DNA of 49,077 bases from an uncultured Clostridia bacterium (GTDB taxonomy: Bacteria > Bacillota > Clostridia > Christensenellales > Pumilibacteraceae), in NCBI GenBank assembly GCA_947632125.1, contig CANRNV010000006.1, positions 1 to 49,077 on the forward strand, in the 5' to 3' direction. How positions within the stretch are numbered: the stretch's first letter is position 1; every line of letters begins with the position of its first letter. The notes under the pieces were generated by a model. That model was not told the origin of the DNA and did not search any database. It was given only the letters and a program-made list of their open reading frames with translations. Made by a program: the position numbers and the translations under genes. Positions 35,733-44,164 of this stretch are shown here, one piece after another.

Positions 35733-36954
35733 TATTCTTTGCCATAAAGTCCTCGATATCATCGATCTCCTTAATTATGTTTGCGGAAAGATTGACCGCT
35801 TTCGTTTTAAGGAGGTAAAGGTCGTCCTCGATCCTGACACCTATCCCGTATTGCGGGAAGTACAATCCCGGCTCGTCCGATATAACGGCTCCGACGGGAA
35901 GAGGCTCATTTCGGTCGTGCGGGTCGTGAGTGTCAAGCCCGATGGAATGTGACACGCCGTGGAAATAGTATTTTTTGAGCTCCTCGGGTGTTTTTATAAG
36001 CCCCGCGTCCATACAGCCCTTTGTTAAAGTGCGCACGCAAATTTCTTGAAGTTCGCCTACCGTCATGCCGGCACGAGCCACCGAAGCGATCTTTTTGTTG
36101 GCGGTGAGCACGATGTCGTATATGGTGCGTTGAAGCGGAGTGAACTTTCCGTTTACGGGGAACGTTCTCGAAATGTCGGCGCAGTATCCGCCCACCTTGG
36201 CTCCGAGGTCGAATAAGATAAGGTCGCCGTTATTCATCATAGAATTGTTGGCGGAATAATGGAGCGTCGTCGCATTGTTGCCCGAAGCGGCAATGGTCTT
36301 AAACGCGTGTTCGAGGTTGCCGTTTTGCTTAATGGAAAAGTCGAAGTAAGCTTCGAGTTGGTATTCCGTCATTCCGGCTTTGGAGTTAGCCATAAGTTCC
36401 TCGACGCCCTTTTTGGTAGCATCGATGGCTTGCTCCATCAGTTCTATCTCACACTTGGCTTTTGCCGAGCGCATCTCGACGACAAGCGGATACAAGTCAC
36501 AAATTTCGTTATTTGTAAGTTTCTCGGCAAGCGACAGACCGAAAGAGTTGTAATTGATATTTTTGCCCTTTTCGAGATCGAGATAAACCTTATGATAACG
36601 TTTGGTGTAATCTTTGATGTCCTCATCGAACTCGCCCTTGTAGCGAATATTTTCGACACCGCTGATATCGGCGGCTTCTTCGACGGTAATCCTGTGCCCT
36701 ATCCACTTAGCATATTTTTCGTCATATTCGTCTATGTAGAGATATATGCGCGGCGTGCCGTCTTTTATCATCACCAAGTGAACCTCGGCTTGTCTTATGC
36801 CGGTAAGATAAAAAAAGTTGTTGTTTACGGTAAAATCATAGTCCTCATCGGCGCTGCGATTTATCGTATAACCGCTCGAAAGCACCGCCATACAACCGTC
36901 GGGTAGCATTTCGAGAAGCTTTGCTCGATTTTCTCTGTAAAATTTTTTATCCAT
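35725..36954 (-). CDS. pepP: Xaa-Pro aminopeptidase (M24B)
   Basis: A 409-residue metallopeptidase releasing N-terminal residues ahead of proline. Seen: N-terminal creatinase-like domain with YDFTVNNNFFYLTGI, then the pita-bread domain with metal ligands in LFDLGAKVGGYCADISRTFPVNG (two Asp), FHGVSHSIGLDTHD (His), ISDEPGLYF and VRIEDDLYL (Glu). Full length. First gene of the pepP-yggS-sepF-lspA-rluD operon, with promoter and SD AGGAGG. Its link to division genes is only positional. Confidence 0.95.
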   Translation of the reverse strand: MDKKFYRENRAKLLEMLPDGCMAVLSSGYTINRSADEDYDFTVNNNFFYLTGIRQAEVHLVMIKDGTPRIYLYIDEYDEKYAKWIGHRITVEEAADISGVENIRYKGEFDEDIKDYTKRYHKVYLDLEKGKNINYNSFGLSLAEKLTNNEICDLYPLVVEMRSAKAKCEIELMEQAIDATKKGVEELMANSKAGMTEYQLEAYFDFSIKQNGNLEHAFKTIAASGNNATTLHYSANNSMMNNGDLILFDLGAKVGGYCADISRTFPVNGKFTPLQRTIYDIVLTANKKIASVARAGMTVGELQEICVRTLTKGCMDAGLIKTPEELKKYYFHGVSHSIGLDTHDPHDRNEPLPVGAVISDEPGLYFPQYGIGVRIEDDLYLLKTKAVNLSANIIKEIDDIEDFMAKNNA

Positions 36955-36982
36955 AAGATCCTCCTATCTGTTTACAGGTATA

Positions 36983-37011
36983 ATTTTAGCATAAATGTAG
37001 GTTTTTGGCAA
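36983..37011 (-). promoter_or_regulatory. Housekeeping promoter of pepP operon
   Basis: TTGCCA (37006-37011), 17-base spacer, TAAAAT (36983-36988). Leader about 22 bases with AGGAGG. Divergent from the nucleotidyltransferase promoter. Confidence 0.82.
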
Positions 37012-37019
37012 GCATTAAG

Positions 37020-37048
37020 TTGCGTTTTTTATTTATTTATAATATAAT
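37020..37048 (+). promoter_or_regulatory. Promoter of the nucleotidyltransferase gene, six bases before ATG
   Basis: TTGCGT (37020-37025), 17-base spacer, TATAAT (37043-37048). Six bases separate it from the ATG and there is no SD, so the transcript should start at or next to the start codon. Confidence 0.82.
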
Positions 37049-37054
37049 CTACTT

Positions 37055-37834
37055 ATGAATTTTACTCAAATAAAAAACCGATTGACCGAACACTTCGATG
37101 AAGTATCCAACCTCGGCTATGAGGTATTTTGCGTAGTCTTGCAAGGCAGCCAAAACTACGGGCTTGATATTTACGACGAAAACCACGTCAGCGATGTGGA
37201 TTCGAGGGCTATCGTTTTGCCCACGATAAACGACATTTGCAGCCTAAACAACCCGATATCCACTACTTATGTCAGACAGAATCAGGAACACGTCGACCTA
37301 AAAGACTTGCGACTTGCGACAATGCTGTACAAAAAGCAGAATATCAACGCCTTGGAAACGCTGTTTTCGCCCTACTGCATAGTGCCCGACAGGTATATGC
37401 CGTTTTGGCAAAGGCTGTGCGCTTTGCGTGAGGAAATTTCGCACTGCCACCCCTCTCAACTGCTCACATCAATGTCGGGAATGGTAATCGAGTTACGCAA
37501 AAAGCTTGCTTCATCGGGCGACGGAAAGCAGCTTTGCTCGATCTTGCGAATACGGGAATTTATTCAAAATTATGTAGGCGGCTGCTCGATGCAAGAGTGC
37601 CTAACTCGTCACTCCGAGGAGAACTATCGCCTCATGATGGACGCCAAGCTTAACAAAACAGACAAAGCGGAAGCCGAGGCGCTTGCCGACAAAGCATTAA
37701 GCGAGGTGGAAAAAATCAAAGCCGACTATATCACGAAATTCGGCACGGAATTAAACCCTGCCCCCTATCTAAAATTGGACGAAATTCGCAACGACATTAT
37801 GACCTTTTGGATAAAGGCTCAACTATCGCAATAA
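37055..37834 (+). CDS. Nucleotidyltransferase-domain protein (RlaP/YcgL-like)
   Basis: A 259-residue protein with a DNA-polymerase-beta-type nucleotidyltransferase core. Seen: VVLQGSQNYGLDIYDENHVSDVDSRAIVLP (split at about 28-57), with the G-S and D-x-D metal motif; then ETLFSPYCIVPDRY and a helical C-terminal part rich in Lys/Glu. This pattern resembles the RlaP/YcgL group (PF10127), often near RNA repair genes or in phages, whose substrates are mostly unknown. It is one of two plus-strand genes here, has no operon partner, and its mRNA seems leaderless. No HEPN partner or other toxin-antitoxin sign is adjacent. Confidence 0.75.
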   Translation: MNFTQIKNRLTEHFDEVSNLGYEVFCVVLQGSQNYGLDIYDENHVSDVDSRAIVLPTINDICSLNNPISTTYVRQNQEHVDLKDLRLATMLYKKQNINALETLFSPYCIVPDRYMPFWQRLCALREEISHCHPSQLLTSMSGMVIELRKKLASSGDGKQLCSILRIREFIQNYVGGCSMQECLTRHSEENYRLMMDAKLNKTDKAEAEALADKALSEVEKIKADYITKFGTELNPAPYLKLDEIRNDIMTFWIKAQLSQ

Positions 37835-37917
37835 CAACGGGTCAACTATAATCAATACGGCTAAACTATCGTAACGACAAATGGTCGATCGAAGATTAAC
37901 AAGATATAAAATTTCAT

Positions 37918-37945
37918 GGTCAAACTCTTTCGAGTTCGACCTTTT
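37918..37945. terminator. Bidirectional terminator between the nucleotidyltransferase and YwaF-like genes
   Basis: GGTCaAACTC-tttc-GAGTTcGACC, nine of ten pairs, then TTTT on the plus strand. It overlaps the last codons of the converging minus-strand gene, so the hairpin is partly coding. The stretch 37835-37917 before it contains only three degenerate copies of a 20-23 base sequence. Confidence 0.75.
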
Positions 37946-38687
37946 CCTTTGCCCGCATTGCTCCTTTTATGCCTAAAAGAACAGCCCAAAGTCCCAGAGC
38001 GACGCTCACCGCAAGGACAAACAGCAGCGTGTTGTACACGACCTGACCCAAAACATAATTCACTTTGCCCATCGCCACTCTCAACGCCTCGAACGGCGGA
38101 AAGTCGCTACGCAAAATATTGACGTAATTGATGTTGAGCGCGTAGGCTATGGGCACGGCGTATAGGGCGTAGAATACAATTCCGCCCACTATGGGCAAAA
38201 CATCCTCTTTGCTCGGAACATAGTCCCTTAACGCTATCGAAAACACGAAGTATGCGACTATGGTATGGTGAAACAACAGCGTGTGGACCGTAAAGAAGTC
38301 GGAAAACGGATGTAACGTGGCGTTGCCGAGCAACACTTTGGGATAAGCGTACAAGAGCGCGACGACAAAGAACGAGTATATAAACGGCAAAGAATGAAAT
38401 ACCTTTGCCGCTTTTCCTCTTGTGAATTGCGCAAGAGGTATAAGCCAAATAAAGGTCGAGCAAAAATGTACCGGCAGAGCGTAAGTATTGTACGGCACCC
38501 AAATCAAGTAAACAAGTTGCTTTGACACTTCCAAAAAAACGATAAACACCGCCAAAATGCGGAGCGGCAATTTACGTATAAATTCGCTTTTCGGACGCAA
38601 ATATCGCCAAAAAACGACAGCAATCAATAAAATAAAGCCAAGTGCGATACCGAGAACAACGGCATCGCTTTGATCCCATGCAAACAT
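37920..38687 (-). CDS. YwaF/TMEM164-like integral membrane protein
   Basis: A 255-residue protein with about seven membrane helices. Seen: ILAVFIVFLEVSKQLVYLI, YALPVHFCSTFIWLIPL, HSLPFIYSFFVVALLYAYP, FFTVHTLLFHHTIVAYFVF, IAYALNINYVNILRSDFPP: this resembles the YwaF / TIGR02206 family (TMEM164 group). Biochemical function is not known to me. It begins 20 bases after pfkA with no clear SD, so it is probably read at low level from the murB-pfkA transcript. Confidence 0.78.
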   Translation of the reverse strand: MFAWDQSDAVVLGIALGFILLIAVVFWRYLRPKSEFIRKLPLRILAVFIVFLEVSKQLVYLIWVPYNTYALPVHFCSTFIWLIPLAQFTRGKAAKVFHSLPFIYSFFVVALLYAYPKVLLGNATLHPFSDFFTVHTLLFHHTIVAYFVFSIALRDYVPSKEDVLPIVGGIVFYALYAVPIAYALNINYVNILRSDFPPFEALRVAMGKVNYVLGQVVYNTLLFVLAVSVALGLWAVLLGIKGAMRAKEKVELERV

Positions 38688-38707
38688 AATTCAATTGTTA
38701 AAGGTCG

Positions 38708-39682
38708 TTAAGATTTGATGACCGAATTCGACACTATGTTAGCCATATCGTAAAGGTCGTAGTCGAAGTCTTTTTTCATGGCGACAGCCTTTGCTATGTC
38801 CATATCGATAAACTTCTCGTCGCGGATACCGACCACTCGGTTGCCGATCCCCTCTTTAAGCAGCTTGACGGCATTGACGCCCCAGCACGTGCCCAAGTAG
38901 CGATCGCGACACGACGGCGAGCCGCCTCGTTGAAGGTGCCCGAGAACCGTCGCCCGCACCGAAGCGCCGAGGCTGTCCTTTATCTTTTCCCGAAGCTCCT
39001 CGGCTTTGCCCGCTCCCTCGGCAATGACTATGATACTGCTGTACTTGCCTTTGCTTCGATCGGCTTTGAGCCTGTCGAGAATTTCGAGGTACGTCATGGG
39101 CACCTCGGGCACAAGTACTATCTCCGCTCCGCCGCCTATTCCGGCATTGAGCGCGATGTCGCCGCAGTTACGCCCCATTACCTCGATGATACAGATGCGG
39201 TCGTGCGAGCTCATGGTGTCGCGCAACTTGTTTATTGCGTCAAGCACCGTGTTGCAAGCGGTGTCGAAGCCGAGCGTGTATTGCGTGTAAGCGAGGTCGT
39301 TGTCGATCGTGCCCGGTATCCCGATGGTGGGAACTCCGAGTTTGCTGAGCGCTTCGGCACCCCTGAACGATCCGTCACCGCCGATGACGATAAGCCCCTC
39401 GATCCCTCGCTTGTTGAGGAATTTGACTGCGAGTTCCTGCCCCTCCTTGGTCATAAACTCGGGGCTCCTCGCCGTACGCAAAATCGTCCCGCCGCGTTGA
39501 ATGATGTCGGAAACGCTCCTCATGTTCATGGGCAAAAAGATATTTTCGATAAGTCCGGCATAGCCCCTTTCTATGCCGTAGACCTCCATATCCATGCTTA
39601 TACCGTATCTTACCGCCGCCCTTATTGCGGCATTCATGCCGGGAGCGTCGCCCCCGCTGGTAAGAACCGCTATTTTCTTCAT
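38708..39682 (-). CDS. pfkA: ATP-dependent 6-phosphofructokinase
   Basis: A 324-residue glycolytic enzyme phosphorylating fructose 6-phosphate. The start at 39682 follows AAGGAGG and gives MKKIAVLTSGGDAPGMN; a longer reading would overlap dnaE in another frame. Seen: GGDAPGMNAAIRAAVR (about 10-25), GGDGSFRGA (about 101-109), GTIDNDLAYTQYTLGFDTA with the catalytic TxDxD, MGRNCGDIA, and GGSPSCRDR in the effector site. Complete, ATP-type (Gly at the residue after GGDGS). Ends the conserved dnaE-pfkA pair of Bacillota. Confidence 0.98.
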   Translation of the reverse strand: MKKIAVLTSGGDAPGMNAAIRAAVRYGISMDMEVYGIERGYAGLIENIFLPMNMRSVSDIIQRGGTILRTARSPEFMTKEGQELAVKFLNKRGIEGLIVIGGDGSFRGAEALSKLGVPTIGIPGTIDNDLAYTQYTLGFDTACNTVLDAINKLRDTMSSHDRICIIEVMGRNCGDIALNAGIGGGAEIVLVPEVPMTYLEILDRLKADRSKGKYSSIIVIAEGAGKAEELREKIKDSLGASVRATVLGHLQRGGSPSCRDRYLGTCWGVNAVKLLKEGIGNRVVGIRDEKFIDMDIAKAVAMKKDFDYDLYDMANIVSNSVIKS

Positions 39683-39692
39683 ATTTTCCTCC

Positions 39693-42600
39693 TTAATTTG
39701 ATTTGTCGTATATTTTTGCGTCTGCCACGCCCTCGACGCCGAACAACTCGCCGCGCAGCATTTCGCAAGCCGAAACGGTGGTGTTGATTTTGGACACCTC
39801 GCCGTTGTCGAGATTTTTGATGTACACCTCGTCGTCACCCGGGTATGCATTCAAAATGCCGAAGATGTTATCGAAAGCAATGCCTTTTACCGTGCCGAAG
39901 CGCATAAAGACGCACAGCATTTTGACCGCTTCCGGCTTTTCTTCGTTCCATTTTTCCACGCTGTCCACGAAAATCGTAACTCCGTCGTCTTTAATGGACG
40001 GTCTGCCCGTTATCTTGACCAAGCTGTCACTTTGCCACATATTTTTGTACTTTGCCACCTTGAAGCCCGTCAACATAAGTTCGACGGTCCCATACAGATC
40101 TTCGAGCTTTGCCACGGCAAACTCCTTGCCGCTTTTGCTGAACCTTCTTTGAGCGTCCACGAGCATACCGCCCATCACAAGCTTTGTGCTTTCGTCGATG
40201 TCCGCTTCCAACTCTCCGTCCTCGCCTCGGATATTCAACATGGCGGTGTTAAAGGGAAATTCGTCCATTTGAGCCCTGTATTCTTCGAGCGGGTGACCCG
40301 TAAGATAGACGCCCGCCACTTGCTTTTCGAGGCGCAGCTTTTCCATCTTGGCGTATTCCTTGCGCTTGGGGATCACGAACTCGGCGCTGTCGTCCATATC
40401 GAAAAAGGAAAATTGACCGAGGGCTTTTACGCTTACGTCCTTGCTTGCTCGGTCGAGCACACTCTCGTACACGGCAATGAGTTCGCTGCGGTTGTTGCCG
40501 AAGCAGTCGAAAGTGCCCGCGTAGATAAGGCTTTCGAGCATCTTTTTGTTGAGTGACGCCGCCTGCTTGTTGGCTTTGGCACGCTCGACCATTCGGTGCA
40601 CGAACTTATCGAACGACTTAAACTCGCCGCCGTCCTCGCGCTCCGCCACTATCTCTTCGACCACCGCGTGACCGACGTTTTTTATTGCCGCCATGCCTAT
40701 TCGCACGCCGCCGTTTTCGACCGAGAAGTCCGAGAACGACTTGTTGATATTGGGCGGATAGACGGCTATGTTCTTGTTTTTGAGGTAGGTAAGATAGTTG
40801 GTTATTTCCTCGATCGACGTGATGCGGTTGTTGAGCACCGCCGTGATAAACTCCACTGTATAGTAGCGTTTGAGGTACGCCGTCTGGTAAGAAAGTACGG
40901 CATAAGCTGCGGCGTGCGACTTGTTGAAAGCGTAGGAAGCGAAACTCGTCATATCGTCGAAGATCTTGTTGGCGACCTCGGCGGGCACTCCGTTGGCTAT
41001 ACAGCCCTTGATATTCTTCCCGTCGCCGTTAAGGAAGATTTCCCGCTCCTTTTGCATTGCCGCCATCTTCTTTTTGGACATCATTCTGCGCACGATGTCC
41101 GCTCTGCCGAAAGAATAGCCCGCAAGCTTTCGCACTATCTCCATGACCTGCTCTTGATAGACCATTATGCCATAGGTGACTTTTAGGATGGGTTCGAGCA
41201 GCGGGTGGTCGTACTTTATCTGCTCGGGGTGCTTTTTGTTGAACACGTACTCGTCAATCTTGTCCATGGGACCCGGGCGATAGAGCGATATTCCCGCTAT
41301 TACGTCTTCGAGCGAACTCGGGCGCAGGTCCTTCATAAACTTCTTTATTCCCTCGCCTTCGAGTTGGAACACGGCGTGAGTGTCACCGTCGCCGATAAGC
41401 TTGTAAACCTCGGGGTCGTCATACGCCATTGAGTAAAAATCGATGTCTATCCCGTGAGTTTGTCTGACATACTTAACGGCTTTGCTTATATCGGTGAGCG
41501 TTCTGAGCCCCAAAAAGTCCATTTTAAGCAGACCGAGCTCTTCGCACTCTATCATGTTGAATTGGGTGGTGACGATGCCCTCGGTGGACATCGCCATGGG
41601 CACGTGGTCGGAAATCACGTCCTTACATATGATGACGCCCGCAGCGTGCATACCCGTCTGACGGGGCATACCCTCGAGTTCCATAGCCATGTCGAGGATC
41701 CGCTTGGCGTTGTAGTCGCCGTTATACATTTCGACGAGGTCGGGGATCGTCGCCTCTTTTTTGTCGGTAAGTCCAAGCAGATCGGCAATGTGATTTTTGC
41801 CCATCATCTTGGGCATAAGCTTGGTGATCTTATCCACATCGGCAAAAGACTGATTGTACACCCTGCCCACGTCCTTGACCGCCGCTTTTGCCGCAAGCGT
41901 ACCGAAAGTGACGATTTGCGAAACGTTCTTTTCCCCGTATTTTTCTATTACGTATTTGATAACACGCTCTCTGCCGTCCACGCAAAAGTCGATATCGAAG
42001 TCGGGATTGGACACCCTTTCCTCATTGAGGAAGCGTTCGAAAATGAGCGAATATTTGAGCGGATTTACCTTGGTTATGCCTATGGCGTACGCCACTATGC
42101 TGCCTACGCCGCTGCCTCTGCCCGGTCCCACGGGAACGTCGTGGGTTTCGGAGAAATGGATAAAGTCCCACACGATAAGAAAGTAGTCCACAAAGCCCAA
42201 CTTGCTTATTACGCCGAGTTCGTACTCAGCCCTCTTTTCGATTTCGGGCGTGATCTCGCCGTACTTGCGTTTGAGCCCGTCAAAGCACATCTTGCGCAAA
42301 AACTCATACGGCTCGCTTCCGTCGGGCGGCGTGTAACTGGGCAACAACTTCTCCTTGCGGAAAAAGCGGAAGTCGCACTTATCGGCAATTTCGAGCGAGT
42401 TCTCTATCGCACCCTCGTAGCCCTTAAACAACTCAGCCATTTGCTCGCCGCTTTTGATATAAAATTCCTTTGTGGGGAAGTATGCGTCGTCACCGCTTTC
42501 GGCAAGGTCCTTTCCGTCGCCCTTTATGTCGTCGTCGGGCGACATGGTCTTTTTGAACGCAATGCATTGAAGCACCTTTTGCATCTTGGCGTCTTTCTTT

Positions 42601-43280
42601 TCGAGGTAGTGAGCGTCGTTTGTCGCCACCATCTTTATACCGTTATTTATCGCCACATCGCGAAGAAGCGGCAAGATCATTTGCTGCTCGCTAAGTCCGT
42701 GGTCCTGTATCTCGATATAAAAGTCGTCCCCAAAGAGCGCCTTGAATTTCTTCGCCCACTCGTCCGCACCTTGAAGATCGCCGGCAAGCAGCTTTTGCGG
42801 AATAATTCCCGCAAGGCAGGCACTCAGACACACGAGCCCGCCGGAATATTGTTTAAGCAGCTCAAAGTCGATTCGAGGCTTGTAGTAAAAGCCCTCGGTG
42901 TAGCCGAAGCTTACGATCTTAACAAGGTTTTTGTACCCCTGTTCGTTTTTGGCAAGCAAAATGAGGTGGTTGTTTTTGGGCATTCTGCCGCCCTCGGTCG
43001 TCTTGACCTTCATATTTTCCACCATGTACACTTCGCAGCCGATGATGGGCTTGATTTTGCACTCACGCTTGTCCCTTATAAATTCGAACGGGTCGGCTTT
43101 GGGGTCGGTGTAGCTTATAGCCGCCTTGACAAATTCGAGCACGCCGTACATATTGCCGTGGTCGGTGATCGCCACGGAAGAAATGCCGAGTTCGTCGCAC
43201 TTGGCAAAAAGCTTGCTCGGATTTATCGCCCCGTCCAAAAGGCTGTATTTTGTATGTACATGCAGGTGTGCGAAATTCAT
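39693..43280 (-). CDS. dnaE: DNA polymerase III alpha subunit DnaE
   Basis: A 1195-residue C-family replicative polymerase. Seen: PHP domain HLHVHTKYSLLDGAINP (about 5-21) with FVKAAISY and LLAKNEQGYKNL, the palm motif VGPGRGSGVGSIVAYAIGI and NPDFDIDFCVDGRERVI (catalytic Asp pair, about 437-453), YRPGPMDKIDEY, FNKSHAAAYAVLSYQTAYLK, tandem HhH and a C-terminal OB fold (VMGGMLVDAQRRFSKSGKEFAVAKLED). Full length DnaE, not PolC. It overlaps whiA by 4 bases and pfkA follows 10 bases on. Confidence 0.98.
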   Translation of the reverse strand: MNFAHLHVHTKYSLLDGAINPSKLFAKCDELGISSVAITDHGNMYGVLEFVKAAISYTDPKADPFEFIRDKRECKIKPIIGCEVYMVENMKVKTTEGGRMPKNNHLILLAKNEQGYKNLVKIVSFGYTEGFYYKPRIDFELLKQYSGGLVCLSACLAGIIPQKLLAGDLQGADEWAKKFKALFGDDFYIEIQDHGLSEQQMILPLLRDVAINNGIKMVATNDAHYLEKKDAKMQKVLQCIAFKKTMSPDDDIKGDGKDLAESGDDAYFPTKEFYIKSGEQMAELFKGYEGAIENSLEIADKCDFRFFRKEKLLPSYTPPDGSEPYEFLRKMCFDGLKRKYGEITPEIEKRAEYELGVISKLGFVDYFLIVWDFIHFSETHDVPVGPGRGSGVGSIVAYAIGITKVNPLKYSLIFERFLNEERVSNPDFDIDFCVDGRERVIKYVIEKYGEKNVSQIVTFGTLAAKAAVKDVGRVYNQSFADVDKITKLMPKMMGKNHIADLLGLTDKKEATIPDLVEMYNGDYNAKRILDMAMELEGMPRQTGMHAAGVIICKDVISDHVPMAMSTEGIVTTQFNMIECEELGLLKMDFLGLRTLTDISKAVKYVRQTHGIDIDFYSMAYDDPEVYKLIGDGDTHAVFQLEGEGIKKFMKDLRPSSLEDVIAGISLYRPGPMDKIDEYVFNKKHPEQIKYDHPLLEPILKVTYGIMVYQEQVMEIVRKLAGYSFGRADIVRRMMSKKKMAAMQKEREIFLNGDGKNIKGCIANGVPAEVANKIFDDMTSFASYAFNKSHAAAYAVLSYQTAYLKRYYTVEFITAVLNNRITSIEEITNYLTYLKNKNIAVYPPNINKSFSDFSVENGGVRIGMAAIKNVGHAVVEEIVAEREDGGEFKSFDKFVHRMVERAKANKQAASLNKKMLESLIYAGTFDCFGNNRSELIAVYESVLDRASKDVSVKALGQFSFFDMDDSAEFVIPKRKEYAKMEKLRLEKQVAGVYLTGHPLEEYRAQMDEFPFNTAMLNIRGEDGELEADIDESTKLVMGGMLVDAQRRFSKSGKEFAVAKLEDLYGTVELMLTGFKVAKYKNMWQSDSLVKITGRPSIKDDGVTIFVDSVEKWNEEKPEAVKMLCVFMRFGTVKGIAFDNIFGILNAYPGDDEVYIKNLDNGEVSKINTTVSACEMLRGELFGVEGVADAKIYDKSN

Positions 43281-44164
43281 TTGTCCTCCTTGTCGGATGC
43301 GAGTTGCATAAGCTTACCCAACCTGTATTTTATGCAACCTTTGCTTACATTAAGCAGTTCGGCTAAGCTTTCGTAACTGTAATCGGGGTGAGCGAGCCTC
43401 GCCTCGGCTACCGAAAGCAATTTTTCGTCCGAAATGGCGTTTTTTATCCTGTTTATCGCCTCGATTTGACGCATGCTCGTTTCGACGGATTTGTCGGCGT
43501 TGGCGAGGTCGCAATTGATGCGTCTGTTGGTGTCGCTGTTGACCAATCTCAGCGCAGCGGTGTTGTTGAGTTCGAGTACGGCTTTCGACGCCCCTATGAG
43601 AGCGAAAAAGTCGCTCATGGCTTCGAAGCTTTTTATGTAGACGACGTAACGCTCTTTTCGCTCGACGAGGCGGACGGTTATATCGTAGTCGCCGATGAGC
43701 GCGCAGACGTCGTTAGCCATGTCCAAAGTGGAAAAGCTCATTTCGAGGTGGTATTTCTTGGTGACCGAAACGCTGCCGCACCCGAGGAACAAGCCTTTGA
43801 GATAGCTCTTTATACAGCACCGATTGGGCACCAAAAAGCCGTTGATACCCGAATACGCGCCCACTTGATCCCCCTCGTAGGTCAGAATGCCGAGGTCCAA
43901 CAGCATATTAAAGACGAAGTCCCCTCTTACTTCGAGCTTGTCCCCCTTCGGCGCAAAATCCTCGTGATAAACGGAGGAAACAAGCTTTGACGCAAGGGCG
44001 AGCGTCCCCTCGTGCTCGCTGCTTATGACGATCCCGACTCCGCCGTGGCTGAACAAAATCGAGCCCGCCGAATGGACCAATGCCGAGAGCATGGCGAGGC
44101 GACAACATTCCTTGGCGGGAAGAATGGCGATCTCTTCCTTGATTTTAGCCGTCAACTCTTTCAC
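43277..44164 (-). CDS. whiA: WhiA, DNA-binding LAGLIDADG-fold regulator
   Basis: A 295-residue WhiA. Seen: start MKELTAKIKEEIAILP (typical TxxVKEELA), the LAGLIDADG-like domain with GFLVPNRCCIKSYLKGLFLGCGSVSV and YHLEMSFSTLDMA, and a C-terminal sigma-4-like helix-turn-helix (DEKLLSVAEARLAHPDYSYESLAELLNVSKGCIKYRLGKL, about 245-285). Known to act in sporulation control (actinobacteria) and in division/chromosome segregation (Bacillus). Its usual partners rapZ and yvcK are missing upstream; the PHP gene is directly adjacent with a 20-base overlap. Confidence 0.96.
   Translation of the reverse strand: MKELTAKIKEEIAILPAKECCRLAMLSALVHSAGSILFSHGGVGIVISSEHEGTLALASKLVSSVYHEDFAPKGDKLEVRGDFVFNMLLDLGILTYEGDQVGAYSGINGFLVPNRCCIKSYLKGLFLGCGSVSVTKKYHLEMSFSTLDMANDVCALIGDYDITVRLVERKERYVVYIKSFEAMSDFFALIGASKAVLELNNTAALRLVNSDTNRRINCDLANADKSVETSMRQIEAINRIKNAISDEKLLSVAEARLAHPDYSYESLAELLNVSKGCIKYRLGKLMQLASDKEDK

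Noticed and set aside
39683..39850. N-terminal extension of pfkA
   Set aside because: It runs through the end of dnaE in another frame; the SD and the GGDAPGMN start fix the start at 39682.
41454..43376. A 640-codon open frame on the plus strand
   Set aside because: Antisense shadow of dnaE, whose catalytic motifs are clear on the minus strand.
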